A stretch of DNA of 64,000 nucleotides from JAFAXA01 sp963777325. Lineage in GTDB: Bacteria > Pseudomonadota > Alphaproteobacteria > Acetobacterales > Acetobacteraceae. Numbering within the stretch: the first letter of the stretch is position 1; every line of letters begins with the position of its first letter. The position numbers and the translations under genes were made by a program. The notes under the pieces are model-generated. The model did no database searches. It had not been told where the DNA came from and saw nothing but the letters and a program-made list of their open reading frames with translations. This document shows positions 1 through 8,815 of this stretch, one piece after another. Location: assembly GCA_963777325.1 (NCBI GenBank), contig CAVZQE010000018.1, forward strand, positions 747,629 through 811,628. Reading direction: 5' to 3'.

Positions 1-757
1 CGGCCTTGTCCGGCGGATCGTCCCGCGTCACCTCGCCGTCTCCGGGCACGACGAGGCGCGTATAAGGGCCGTCCGGCCGCGACAGTTCGGCGAGCGCCCA
101 GGCGACGAACTGCTCGACATAGCGCTGGTAGTTGGTGAGCAGGAGCCACGGCTGCACGGAACGCCAATGCGTGCCGGTATAGTGGACGAGCCGCCGGAGC
201 GAGTAGTCCACCCGCGCCGCGTCGAAGAAGGCGAGCGGCCGCGCCACGCCCTCGCGAAAGCGCCACAGCCCGTCCGCGATCTCGTCGCCCACGGCCGAGA
301 GCATCGGCACCGGGAAGTGCCGCGCCAGCGCCGCCGCCGACGCGCCGCCCTGCGACAGCTCGTTGCCGGACGGCAGCGCGTAGGGATAGGGGATCTCCTG
401 GTCGCTCGGGCCGGCGCCGATCTGCGTGCCGTAGTCCTGGACGAGCGCCCGGAGCTGCTCCAGCAGATAGGGGCGGAACGCGGCGGGCTGCGTCACCGTG
501 GTCGTGTACAGCCCGGGAACCTGCAGCTTCGCCCAGGCCCGCCGGCTGCGGGGCGCCGGAGCGCCGCCCTGATGCCAAGTCAGGCGCAGCTCGGGGTAGC
601 GGAAGCGGGCGCGCTCCGCCTCCACCGGTATCCGGCCGAGGTCGAGGAAGCGGGTCAGCGCCGCGCGTTCGCCGTCGATCGCGGCATCATACAGCCCGCA
701 GAGATGATCGACCGCCTGGTCGGGGGACAGGCCGTGCAGCGCTTGCCATCGGGTCAT
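1..757 (-). CDS. amn: AMP nucleosidase, N-terminal part (runs off the window)
   Basis: Hydrolyses AMP to adenine and ribose 5-phosphate in the cytoplasm (purine salvage). Translated by eye from the ATG at 757. About 250 residues are present and align throughout with the N-terminal half of E. coli Amn, including the stretches EIPYPY, DARRVDFSL-like DAARVDYSL, HYTGTHW and TNYQRYV(E/D)QFV. The C-terminal phosphorylase-like catalytic half lies beyond base 1. It is divergent from recO, with 58 bases between the two starts. Confidence 0.88.
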   Translation of the reverse strand, partial: MTRWQALHGLSPDQAVDHLCGLYDAAIDGERAALTRFLDLGRIPVEAERARFRYPELRLTWHQGGAPAPRSRRAWAKLQVPGLYTTTVTQPAAFRPYLLEQLRALVQDYGTQIGAGPSDQEIPYPYALPSGNELSQGGASAAALARHFPVPMLSAVGDEIADGLWRFREGVARPLAFFDAARVDYSLRRLVHYTGTHWRSVQPWLLLTNYQRYVEQFVAWALAELSRPDGPYTRLVVPGDGEVTRDDPPDKA

Positions 758-815
758 GGCAGCCGGGTATAGGTGCGGCGGGCTGGCCGCAACGGCAATC
801 GGAGGAGATCGGGTT

Positions 816-1580
816 TTGGAGTGGGAAGCGCCCGGGATCGTGGTCGCCGTGCGCCCCTACGGCGAGGGGGATGCGATCGCGAGCGCGATGACCGAGGCGC
901 ATGGCGTGCATCGCGGCCTCGCGCGCGGCGGGGCGTCGAAGGGGCGGGTCGCGACGTGGCAGCCGGGCAACATGGTGCAGCTGCGCTGGGTCGGGCGCGC
1001 CGCCGAGCAGCTCGGCAGCTTCACGGGCGAGCTGGTTCATCCGGCCGCCGCCCTCGCGATGGACGCGCCGCTGCCGCTGGCGCTGCTCTCGTCCGCCTGC
1101 GCGGTCGTGGAGGGCGCGCTGCCCGAGCGCGAGCCGCACGCGGCCCCGTTCGGCGGTCTGTTGCGGCTGCTCGCGAGCCTCGGTGGGGTCGACCCACCCG
1201 TCGCCGACTACATCCGCTGGGAAGCGGCGCTGCTCGCGGATCTTGGCTATGGACTCGACCTCGCCGCCTGCGCGGTCACCGGCGCGACCGAGGGCCTCGC
1301 CTATGTCTCGCCGAGGACCGGCCGGGCGGTGACCGAGGCGGGCGCCGGGTCGTGGCGGGAGCGGCTGCTGCCCTTGCCCCGATTGCTGCTGGACGGCAGC
1401 CCGGGGACACCGAAGGACTGGGTCGATGGCCTGCGCCTGACCGGGCACTTCCTCGCCCGCGATGCGTTCGGGCACTACCACCGCCCGCTGCCGGCCGCGC
1501 GCCTGTTGCTCGATGACCGGGTGATGGCGCTTTCCGTTCAGCCTCCCACTCAGGCGCGGCCGTGCGACACGCGCGACTGA
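816..1580 (+). CDS. recO: DNA repair protein RecO
   Basis: RecO acts with RecF and RecR to load RecA on gapped DNA. The protein is 254 aa. It has the N-terminal OB fold beginning with the A-P-G-I-V segment, and the C-terminal helical part ending in a GHFLARDAFG motif typical of alphaproteobacterial RecO. I chose the TTG at 816 because a GGAGGAG ribosome site (801-807) sits 8 bases upstream; an ATG at 756 is in frame but would overlap amn and has no such site. The last 31 bases overlap the convergent permease gene. A second copy of the recO 3' end occurs at about 6010-6085. Confidence 0.9.
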   Translation: MEWEAPGIVVAVRPYGEGDAIASAMTEAHGVHRGLARGGASKGRVATWQPGNMVQLRWVGRAAEQLGSFTGELVHPAAALAMDAPLPLALLSSACAVVEGALPEREPHAAPFGGLLRLLASLGGVDPPVADYIRWEAALLADLGYGLDLAACAVTGATEGLAYVSPRTGRAVTEAGAGSWRERLLPLPRLLLDGSPGTPKDWVDGLRLTGHFLARDAFGHYHRPLPAARLLLDDRVMALSVQPPTQARPCDTRD

Positions 1581-2809
1581 CGCGCGAGCGAGTCGACGAT
1601 CACTGCGGTCGCGAGCACGCCGCCGGTGATCATGTAGCGCAGCGACGAGGACAGGTCGAGCAAGGTCAGCCCGTTCGAGATCGACTGGATGACGATGATC
1701 CCGAGCAGCGCCGAGTAGGCGCTGCCACGCCCGCCGAACAGGCTCGTGCCGCCGATCACGGCGGCGGCGATCGCGTTCAGGTTGACGTCGCCGGTGCCGG
1801 CCTGCTGGCTCGCGGAAGCGAGGCGCGCCGAGGCCAGCAGGCCGCCGAACGCCGCGAACATGGAGCAAAGGACGAAGGCGCTCATGTAGACGCGGTGGAC
1901 ATTGATGCCGGCGCGGCGGGCCGCTTCGCGATTGCCGCCGACGGCGGTGATCCAGCGGCCCCAGGTCGTTCGCGTCAGCGCGTAGTTCATCGCGACGACG
2001 AGGCCGACGAACAGGCCGAACATCCAGGGCACGCCGCGGTCCTGATTGAGGTAGAAGGCGATCAGTTCGAGCAGGACCGTCAACGCGACGACGCCGGCGA
2101 TCCGGCTTCCAAAGGATTTCGAGGACAGGCCGGCCTCCCGGCGGCGGGTGGCGGTCCGCTGCCCCAAGGCGAATATGATGATCCCGGGAACCGCCGCGAT
2201 GATGTAGGCGAGGACGCGCGGAATGAACAGGTTCTGGCCGAAGTTCACCACGGCCGAACCGTATGGCAGGTTGATCGAGCCGGTCGCGCCCAGTATGTAG
2301 AGCTGCAGTCCGAGCACCGCGAGCAGGCCCGCGAGCGTCGAGACGAAGCTCGGCATTCCGAAACGATTGAGCAGCAACGCGTAGATGAAGCCGATCACCG
2401 CGCCGGCCGCCAGGGCGGCGAGGATCGCGAGCCATACCGGCCAGCCCGAGTTGACCCAGAGCACGCCGACCAGCGCGGACGCGAACCCGCTGACCGAGCC
2501 GACGGACAGGTCGATCTCGCCGACCATCAGGATGCACACGATTCCGAGCGCGATCACGCCCACGGTGGACGAATCGAACAGCAGGTTGACGAGGTTGTTG
2601 CTCGAGAGAAAGACCGGGTTGAGGCTCTGGAAAACCGTCCAGATGATCGCGAGTCCGACGACCACCGGCAGCGCCCCGAGTTCGCCCGAACGCACGCGGT
2701 CGAGAAAGGCGCGGATCGCACCGCCGAATCCGGTTGCGTGCTTGACCCGCTCGTCGCTGCGGTCGAGCAGCGGCGCAGCCGGCGCTGGCTTCTGAGTGCT
2801 GCCGCTCAT
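1550..2809 (-). CDS. xylH: Sugar ABC transporter permease, XylH type
   Basis: Inner-membrane permease of a ribose/xylose-class (CUT2) importer, 419 aa with about ten hydrophobic segments. The conserved GEIDLSVGS loop is at residues 97-105, and a late IGGTSLFGG loop matches the XylH/RbsC family. A long hydrophilic insertion with an extra segment in the middle, as in E. coli XylH, favours the xylose branch. Its ATG overlaps the ATPase stop (ATGA), so the two are translationally coupled. The 3' end overlaps recO. Substrate is inferred; fructose or another aldose is possible. Confidence 0.82.
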   Translation of the reverse strand: MSGSTQKPAPAAPLLDRSDERVKHATGFGGAIRAFLDRVRSGELGALPVVVGLAIIWTVFQSLNPVFLSSNNLVNLLFDSSTVGVIALGIVCILMVGEIDLSVGSVSGFASALVGVLWVNSGWPVWLAILAALAAGAVIGFIYALLLNRFGMPSFVSTLAGLLAVLGLQLYILGATGSINLPYGSAVVNFGQNLFIPRVLAYIIAAVPGIIIFALGQRTATRRREAGLSSKSFGSRIAGVVALTVLLELIAFYLNQDRGVPWMFGLFVGLVVAMNYALTRTTWGRWITAVGGNREAARRAGINVHRVYMSAFVLCSMFAAFGGLLASARLASASQQAGTGDVNLNAIAAAVIGGTSLFGGRGSAYSALLGIIVIQSISNGLTLLDLSSSLRYMITGGVLATAVIVDSLARQSRVSHGRA

Positions 2810-3627
2810 GGCCGGGCCTCCTGCGTGGATTCGCGCTGCGCCTGGCGCCGTCCGGACCGGCGGGAGACGGAGTTGTCCGAAGCGCCGGTGATGGCGCTCA
2901 CCAGCTCCTCGTTCGAGGCGTCCGGATAGAACACGCCGTTGTTGCGTCCGAGCCGGAGCACGACGATGCGGTCGGCGACGGCGCGGACGTCTTCCATGTT
3001 GTGGCTGATCATGATGACGCCGAGGCCGCGGTCGCGCACGCGTTCGATGAGGTCGAGCACCTCGGCCGTCTGGGCGACTCCGAGCGCCGCGGTCGGCTCG
3101 TCGAGCAGGATGAGCTTCGGGTCGAGCAGCAGCGAGCGGGCGATCGCGACGGTCTGGCGCTGACCGCCGGAGAGCGAGGAGACCGTCTCGCGCACGCTCG
3201 GAATGCGCGCCGACAGCTCGCGCAGCAGGGTCCACGCCTTCGTCTCCATCGAGACCTCGTCCAGATGCAGCGGATCGAGTTCCTTGCCGAGGAAGATGTT
3301 GGCGACCACGTCCAGGTTCTCGCAGAGCGCCAGATCCTGGAACACGGTCGCAATACCGAGCGACAGCGACGCGCTGGGGTCGGCGAGGGTCACCGCCTTG
3401 CCGCGAAACGTCATCGTCCCCGCGCTTGGCTCGTGCACGCCGGCGAGTATTTTGATCAGCGTCGATTTGCCGGCGCCGTTGTCGCCGACCAGCGCGACGA
3501 CCTCACCCGCATGCACGTCGAGATCGATGTCGGTCAGCGCCGAAACCGCGCCGAAATGCTTGGAGATGCCGCGCAGGCTGAGCACCAACTCGCCTTCGGG
3601 CACCGGTCGTTGCAACGTCTCCGTCAT
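2806..3627 (-). CDS. Sugar ABC transporter ATP-binding protein, single-domain
   Basis: ATPase of the same importer, 273 aa. Walker A is GDNGAGKST at residues 48-56, the signature LSGGQ at 152-156 and Walker B LILLDEPTA at 172-180. Classical XylG/RbsA ATPases carry two ABC domains (about 500 aa); this has one, like FrcA of rhizobia. I start it at the ATG at 3627, 12 residues after an upstream in-frame ATG, because similarity begins shortly after it. It sits 84 bases after the binding-protein gene and overlaps the permease start by four bases. Confidence 0.85.
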   Translation of the reverse strand: MTETLQRPVPEGELVLSLRGISKHFGAVSALTDIDLDVHAGEVVALVGDNGAGKSTLIKILAGVHEPSAGTMTFRGKAVTLADPSASLSLGIATVFQDLALCENLDVVANIFLGKELDPLHLDEVSMETKAWTLLRELSARIPSVRETVSSLSGGQRQTVAIARSLLLDPKLILLDEPTAALGVAQTAEVLDLIERVRDRGLGVIMISHNMEDVRAVADRIVVLRLGRNNGVFYPDASNEELVSAITGASDNSVSRRSGRRQAQRESTQEARP

Positions 3628-3711
3628 GGTGGCAAGCCCTCCGGGTGTTCGTCGCGGCAAGCGCATCGCGGCCGTCCGGCTGCCGCGCGGGCAGCCGGAT
3701 GGCCGTGGCTC

Positions 3712-4806
3712 CTAGGGAGTGATGCCGAGCCTCTTGCAGCCGGCTTCGTAGCGGCCGGTGCAAAGCACGGCGGCCGTTTCGATCGGCTTGCCGTTGATCT
3801 TCTTGTCGACGACCTCAGCCTTGAGATTGCTGGCCGTGATCAGCGTCGGCGTGAACAGCCGCGTCGGCGTGTCGAACAGGGTCGTGTCGGCCTTCGGCGT
3901 CTTGCCTTCGAGCAGTTCGATCGCGACGTTCGCCGCGGCCGCCGCGACGATCTCGCTCGGCTTGAGGATGGTGTTGTACTGGTCGCCCGCGATGATGAGT
4001 TGCAGTCCCGCGATCGTCGCGTCATTGCCCGTCACGGGCGGGACCGGATTGAAGCCGGCCGCCTTGAACGCCGCGATCGCTCCGCCGGCGGTGCCGTCGT
4101 TGGCGGCGACGACGCCGACAATCTTCTTGTTGAAGCGCGAAACCTGGCCGCTGACCCATTGCTGGGCCTTGCTCGGCTCCCAGTTCGGCGTGTCGTATTC
4201 GGCGAGCGTCTTGTAGCCGCCGGTCTCAAGGCCCTCATGGATGCCCTTCTTGATCAGGCCGGCGGCGGCGTCCGTCGGCGAGCCGTTGACCTCGAGCAGC
4301 CCATCGTCGCCCGTCGGCACGTTGGTCGCCTTCAGGTGCTGCACGAGCGACTGCGAGATCGTCTTGCCGATCTCCTCGTTGTTGAAGGACACGTAGTAGT
4401 CGGCCTTCGCGGACGGGATCGGCCGGTCGTAGGCGATCACCTTGATGCCCTGGCCCTGCGCCTGATGCACGAGCGACGCCGCCGCCGTCGAATTGACCGG
4501 ATCGATGACGATCGCCTTCGCGCCCTGCGAGATGACCGAGTTGAACTGCTGCTGCTGCCGCGACACATCGGCGTCGGCATTCTGATACAGCACCGTGCAA
4601 GTCGGGCAGAGCTTCTTCATCTCGGCGATGAAGCCGGGCGCGTCATGCTCCTCGTACCGGGTCGAGCCCTGGTCGGGCATGAGGAAGGCCACCTTGACGT
4701 TCGAGATGCCCTGCTCGGCGCGTGCGGGCGTCCCGCTGAGAACGCCCGGAATGGCGATCGCGGCCGCGGCGAGCGTGATGCTGGCAACCTTGCCGATGTG
4801 GTTCAT
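3712..4806 (-). CDS. xylF: Periplasmic sugar-binding protein, XylF type
   Basis: Periplasmic receptor of the importer, 364 aa. An N-terminal signal peptide (about residues 1-30, ending in PARA) precedes a type I binding fold with VAFLMPDQGSTRYEEHD and the NADAD segment characteristic of XylF-like proteins, and a paired YDRPI motif. The start at 4806 has GGAGA about ten bases upstream. It is the first gene of the leftward transporter operon, 91 bases after the regulator. D-xylose is the likely ligand by family, not proven. Confidence 0.83.
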   Translation of the reverse strand: MNHIGKVASITLAAAAIAIPGVLSGTPARAEQGISNVKVAFLMPDQGSTRYEEHDAPGFIAEMKKLCPTCTVLYQNADADVSRQQQQFNSVISQGAKAIVIDPVNSTAAASLVHQAQGQGIKVIAYDRPIPSAKADYYVSFNNEEIGKTISQSLVQHLKATNVPTGDDGLLEVNGSPTDAAAGLIKKGIHEGLETGGYKTLAEYDTPNWEPSKAQQWVSGQVSRFNKKIVGVVAANDGTAGGAIAAFKAAGFNPVPPVTGNDATIAGLQLIIAGDQYNTILKPSEIVAAAAANVAIELLEGKTPKADTTLFDTPTRLFTPTLITASNLKAEVVDKKINGKPIETAAVLCTGRYEAGCKRLGITP

Positions 4807-4897
4807 GGAAGCGTGTCTCCGGCTGTTTCTGTCGGTCTTTCCGGACCGGTTGCGCTGCCGCTGCACCGGCCCTCGTCTTGGCTTCGAGGGACATCGT

Positions 4898-5896
4898 TCA
4901 GGGCATTTGCGCACCCCCGTCCTCGGCCCCGCGTTCGAGATCGACAAGGCGGCGCGCGGTCTGCTCGTCGGTGATCAGCCCGCTCAGCAATCCGCTGCGG
5001 AGCACGGCCCGGATCGCATGCACCTTCCCGTGACCTCCCGCGACCGCGATCGCTTCGCGACCGCGCATCGCCTCCGGGTCCAGTCCGACCACCTGCCGAT
5101 GCAGGTCGACGTCCAGTCTGCGGCCGTTCCGATCGAGGTAGCGGCCCAGCACCTCGCCCACGGCGCCCCGCTCGCCAAGCCGTTCGACCTCGCGTCCGAT
5201 CAGCCGGCTGGCCTCCGGCAGGAAAGCGCCACCCGTCACCTCGCCGATGCCGACGAGAAACAGCGTGGCTTCGGCCGCCGCGGCCAGCGTCTCGGCCACG
5301 CCTTCCTGACGCAGCAGCACCGCCCGGTCCTCCGAGCTTTGCGCGAAAAACGGCACGGGCATCAGATCGGCTTCCGCCGACGTCTTCTTCACGAGGCGAT
5401 AGATCACGTCGAACGGCGCCGACGAGATCGTGCGCGGCAAGCCGCCCAGGAGAGAGACGAACCGCACGCCGGGCGCGGGCCGGGACGGCAGTTCGGCCGC
5501 CATCGCGGCGAGCGTGCGGCCGTGGCCGACGCCGATCACGCGATGCTCGCCGCGATCGAGCACACTCAGCAGGAAGGCCGCGCCGGCCTGCCCGAGCGCC
5601 CGCAGGGGCACATGCCGCTCGCCGAGATCGGGCGTCACGCGGCAGAAGGCAAGCGAGAAGCACTGCCTCAGCGTGTTCTCGAGCGCGATGCAGGCGCCGA
5701 CCGGGCCATCGACAAACACGTGGACGAAGCCGCCCCGGGTGGCCCGGGCGATCAGCCGGTGCGCCTTGATCGGCGTCAGATGCAGCCGTTTCGCGACCTC
5801 CGTCTGGGTCAGACCGCCGGCGAAGTGCAGCCACGCGGCACGGGTCGCGAGATCGGCTTCGTCGCCGCCGATCGGATGCTGGCCGTCCAGCGCCAC
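4898..5896 (-). CDS. SorC-family transcriptional regulator
   Basis: Sugar-responsive regulator, 332 aa. A helix-turn-helix spans about residues 15-52 (L-T-Q-T-E-V-A-K-R-L). The SorC/DeoR-type effector-binding domain follows, with G-V-G-H-G-R-T and a LLGGLPR motif. It starts with GTG at 5896 behind a GGGAGG ribosome site. It is transcribed in the same direction as, and immediately upstream of, the xylose-type transporter, so it probably controls that operon in response to a phosphosugar. This role is inferred from position. Confidence 0.83.
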   Translation of the reverse strand: MALDGQHPIGGDEADLATRAAWLHFAGGLTQTEVAKRLHLTPIKAHRLIARATRGGFVHVFVDGPVGACIALENTLRQCFSLAFCRVTPDLGERHVPLRALGQAGAAFLLSVLDRGEHRVIGVGHGRTLAAMAAELPSRPAPGVRFVSLLGGLPRTISSAPFDVIYRLVKKTSAEADLMPVPFFAQSSEDRAVLLRQEGVAETLAAAAEATLFLVGIGEVTGGAFLPEASRLIGREVERLGERGAVGEVLGRYLDRNGRRLDVDLHRQVVGLDPEAMRGREAIAVAGGHGKVHAIRAVLRSGLLSGLITDEQTARRLVDLERGAEDGGAQMP

Positions 5897-5907
5897 AGCG
5901 CCTCCCG

Positions 5908-5946
5908 AAAGTTTTTACTTTTGTTGTAATACTCTTCACACGAATT
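5908..5946 (-). promoter_or_regulatory. AT-rich promoter/operator region of the sorC-type regulator and transporter
   Basis: A sharply AT-rich patch directly upstream of the regulator GTG in otherwise GC-rich DNA. It contains a small inverted repeat, TTAC at 5915-5918 and GTAA at 5926-5929, separated by seven bases. It is the obvious place for the promoter and for binding of the SorC-family protein. No exact -35/-10 assignment is offered. Confidence 0.4.
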
Positions 5947-6009
5947 CGGGGAGAGTGGCAACGACCTCACGGAATCGTGCCTGTGGCGGGATCGAGCGCG
6001 CCGGCGGCC

Positions 6010-6085
6010 GGCCTGAGGCTCAAGGGCACTTCCTCGCCCGCGCCGCGTTCGGGCACTACCAGCGCTCGCGGCCGCGCGTCCTGTC
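6010..6085 (+). pseudogene. Remnant copy of the recO 3' end
   Basis: Bases 6023-6062 match recO 1443-1482 at about 37 of 40 positions and encode GHFLARAAFGHYQR against GHFLARDAFGHYHR in RecO. Similarity decays to both sides, with a one-base gap just upstream that puts the two parts out of frame. No start codon or complete domain is present. It most simply marks the old junction where recO once adjoined gerW-parC. Confidence 0.7.
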
Positions 6086-6134
6086 CGGGACGGTCGCGGT
6101 GCCTGGCCGGTCCAGAAACCGAAGGACACATCGC

Positions 6135-6473
6135 ATGAGCACTTCCGACACCCTCCGCGCCCTCGGCGAACGGCTTCAGGCCGAAACACCCCGTGCCGTC
6201 TACGGCGAGCCGATCCAGGCGCATGGGCGCACGCTGATCCCGGTCTCGCGGGTCGGATACGGGTTCGGGGCGACCCGCGGCCAGGTCACGGCGGCCGGCG
6301 AGGAATCCGGCGGCTCCGGCGGCGCGGGCCTCGGCGCCCGCCCGGCGGGCGTCGTCGAGATCACCGAGCACGGCACCCGCTTCCTGCCGATCATCGATCC
6401 GGTGCGCATGGCGGCGGTGGTGATGGCGGGCTTCGTCGTGCTGTTCTTGCTGGGAGGCCGCCGCCGCCGCTAG
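6135..6473 (+). CDS. GerW/YtfJ-like protein
   Basis: Small protein of 112 aa resembling the GerW (YtfJ) family first named from spore-forming bacteria but widespread elsewhere. A Y-G-E-P-I segment and V-S-R-V-G-Y-G-F-G core are followed by a Gly/Ala-rich stretch, then the family-like GVVEITEHG and a hydrophobic C-terminal segment ending in R-R-R-R. That suggests a single membrane anchor with a cytoplasmic N-terminus. Function in non-sporulating bacteria is unknown. parC starts 9 bases downstream. Confidence 0.72.
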   Translation: MSTSDTLRALGERLQAETPRAVYGEPIQAHGRTLIPVSRVGYGFGATRGQVTAAGEESGGSGGAGLGARPAGVVEITEHGTRFLPIIDPVRMAAVVMAGFVVLFLLGGRRRR

Positions 6474-6482
6474 AGGACCGGC

Positions 6483-8699
6483 ATGTCCGACCAACTGACC
6501 GGCCGCATCGAGGATACGCCCCTCACCGACGCGCTGAGCGAGCGCTATCTCGCCTACGCGCTCTCGACGATCATGTCCCGCTCGCTGCCGGACGTGCGGG
6601 ACGGGCTCAAGCCCGTGCACCGGCGTCTGATCTTCGCCATGCACCAGCTCAGGCTCGACCCGACGGCGGGGTTCAAGAAATGCGCCCGCGTGGTCGGCGA
6701 CGTCATGGGCAAGTTCCACCCGCATGGCGACGCCTCGATCTACGAAGCGATGGTGCGGCTGGCCCAGGATTTCTCGGTCCGCTACCCGCTGGTCGAGGGC
6801 CAGGGCAATTTCGGCAACATCGACGGCGATAACGCCGCCGCGATGCGGTACACCGAAGCGCGCCTGACCGAGATCGCGCGCGCGCTGCTGTCGGGCATCG
6901 ACGAGGACGCGGTCGATTTCCGCGCGACCTACGATGGCGAGGAGCACGAGCCGGTCGTGCTGCCCGGCGCGTTCCCGAACCTGCTCGCGAACGGCGCGGC
7001 CGGTATCGCCGTCGGCATGGCGACGTCGATCCCGCCGCACAACGCGGGCGAGGTGTGCGCCGCCGCGATCCACCTGATCCGCAACCCGGACGCCACCACG
7101 GCCGACCTGCTCGCCCACATGCCCGGCCCGGATTTCCCGACCGGCGGCGTGCTGGTGGAAGGAAGCGAGGCGCTGCTCGCGGCTTACGAGACGGGACGCG
7201 GCGGCTTTCGCATCCGGGCGCGCTGGTCGGTCGAGCGCGGCAAGCACGGCGCCTGGCAGGCGGTGGTCACCGAGATCCCCTATCAGGTTCAGAAGGCGAA
7301 GCTGATCGAGCAGATCGCCGCGCTGATGGAGGAGAAGAAGCTGCCCCTGCTCGGGGACGTGCGGGACGAGAGCACCGAGACGGTGCGGCTCGTGCTCGAG
7401 CCGAAGACGCGCGGCGTCGAGCCGGAGGTGCTGCTGGAGACGCTGTTCCGCGCGACCGCGCTCGAGCAGCGGTTCCCGCTGAACATGAACGTGCTGGACG
7501 CGACCCGCACGCCGCGCGTGATGGCGCTCAGGGACGTGCTGCGGGCCTGGCTCGATCATCGGCACGAGGTGCTGATCCGGCGGTCCCGCCACCGGCTGGC
7601 GGCCATCGAGCGGCGGCTCGAGATCCTGGACGGCTATCTCGCCGTCTTCCTCAATCTGGACGAGGTCATTCGCATCATCCGCGAGGAGGACGAGCCGAAG
7701 CAGCGGCTGATGGCGCGGTTCACGCTGACGGACCTGCAGGCCGAGGCGATCCTCAACATGCGTCTGCGCAGCCTGCGCCGGCTGGAGGAGATGGAGATCC
7801 GGCGCGAGCACAAGGCGCTGACCAGGGAACGCCGCGAAGTGACGGCCCTGCTCGGCGACGCGAGGCACCGCTGGTCCCGGATCGCCGACGAGATCGAGGC
7901 TGTGCGGGTGAAGTTCGGCTCGGGGCCGCTCGGCGACCGCCGGACGGAGATGGGCGATGCGCCGGCGCCGCTCGCCTTCCAGGCCGACGCCTTCGTCGAA
8001 CGCGAGGCGATCACCATCGTGTTGTCCGACAAGGGCTGGATCAGGGCGGTGCGCGGCCACGTCGTCGAGGCGTCGGAGCTGAAGTTCAAGGAGGGCGACC
8101 GGCTGCGGGCGCTGCTGCCGTGCCTGACGACCGACCGGGTGTGCCTGTTCGCGACTAACGGCCGCGCTTACACGCTGAAGGCGGGCGAGCTGCCGCGCGG
8201 CCGGGGCGACGGCCAGCCGGTGCGGCTGCTGGCCGATCTTACGAATGAGGACGAGGTGGCGGTCATCTTCGTGCCCTCGGAGGGCGGCCGCTATCTGGTC
8301 GCCTCGTCGGGCGGGCGCGGGTTCGTGGTGGCGGCCGCCGAGTTCGCGGCCGAGCGGCGGACCGGCAAGCAGATTCTGAATCTGAGAACCGGCGAGGAGG
8401 CGTGCTGCTGCGCCCCGGCGGACGGTGACCACGCGGCCGTCATCGGGGAGAACCGCAAGCTGCTGGTGTTCCCGCTCGCGGAGGTGCCCGAGATGGCGCG
8501 CGGCGCGGGGGTGATGCTGCAGAAATACCGCGACGGCGGATTGGCGGACGTGAAGGTGTTCCGCCTCGCCGCCGGTCTGAGCTGGAAGCTTGGCGAGAAG
8601 CTCCGTACCGAGACCAATCTCGCGCCTTGGCTCGGCGAGCGCGGGCAGGCGGGACGGCAGGCGCCGAACGGCTTCCCGAAATCGGGCCGGTTCTCCTGA
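6483..8699 (+). CDS. parC: DNA topoisomerase IV subunit A
   Basis: Breaks and rejoins DNA to unlink daughter chromosomes together with ParE. The protein is 738 aa. The catalytic tyrosine is Tyr123 in AAMRYTEAR, and the quinolone-determining region is HPHGDASIYE around residues 79-88. The winged-helix/tower domain and a C-terminal beta-pinwheel region follow. The length and short C-terminal domain fit ParC rather than GyrA. The position equivalent to E. coli ParC Ser80 is Ala84. It is probably co-transcribed with the GerW-like gene. Confidence 0.93.
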   Translation: MSDQLTGRIEDTPLTDALSERYLAYALSTIMSRSLPDVRDGLKPVHRRLIFAMHQLRLDPTAGFKKCARVVGDVMGKFHPHGDASIYEAMVRLAQDFSVRYPLVEGQGNFGNIDGDNAAAMRYTEARLTEIARALLSGIDEDAVDFRATYDGEEHEPVVLPGAFPNLLANGAAGIAVGMATSIPPHNAGEVCAAAIHLIRNPDATTADLLAHMPGPDFPTGGVLVEGSEALLAAYETGRGGFRIRARWSVERGKHGAWQAVVTEIPYQVQKAKLIEQIAALMEEKKLPLLGDVRDESTETVRLVLEPKTRGVEPEVLLETLFRATALEQRFPLNMNVLDATRTPRVMALRDVLRAWLDHRHEVLIRRSRHRLAAIERRLEILDGYLAVFLNLDEVIRIIREEDEPKQRLMARFTLTDLQAEAILNMRLRSLRRLEEMEIRREHKALTRERREVTALLGDARHRWSRIADEIEAVRVKFGSGPLGDRRTEMGDAPAPLAFQADAFVEREAITIVLSDKGWIRAVRGHVVEASELKFKEGDRLRALLPCLTTDRVCLFATNGRAYTLKAGELPRGRGDGQPVRLLADLTNEDEVAVIFVPSEGGRYLVASSGGRGFVVAAAEFAAERRTGKQILNLRTGEEACCCAPADGDHAAVIGENRKLLVFPLAEVPEMARGAGVMLQKYRDGGLADVKVFRLAAGLSWKLGEKLRTETNLAPWLGERGQAGRQAPNGFPKSGRFS

Positions 8700-8815
8700 A
8701 CATCGAACCCGGACAAGGTGACCAATCCGTAATCGGGCACGCCGGGCGTTAGGGCTGCACCCGGCGCGGCGAAACAGGCTATGAGGCCGGGTTCGTCATT
8801 CGTTTGGAGCAGAAC

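Noticed and set aside
687..2537. Very long open frames opposite recO and the permease (similar cases at 3001-4974, 17334-19106, 22552-23748, 29909-31636 and 42601-44508)
   Set aside because: They are Arg/Gly/Pro/His-rich antisense readings typical of high-GC DNA. The opposite strand carries clear family members in every case.
5430..6134. A long + strand open frame leading into the GerW-like gene
   Set aside because: The part before 6010 is antisense to the SorC-family regulator and has no ribosome site. Only the recO-like segment within it is meaningful.
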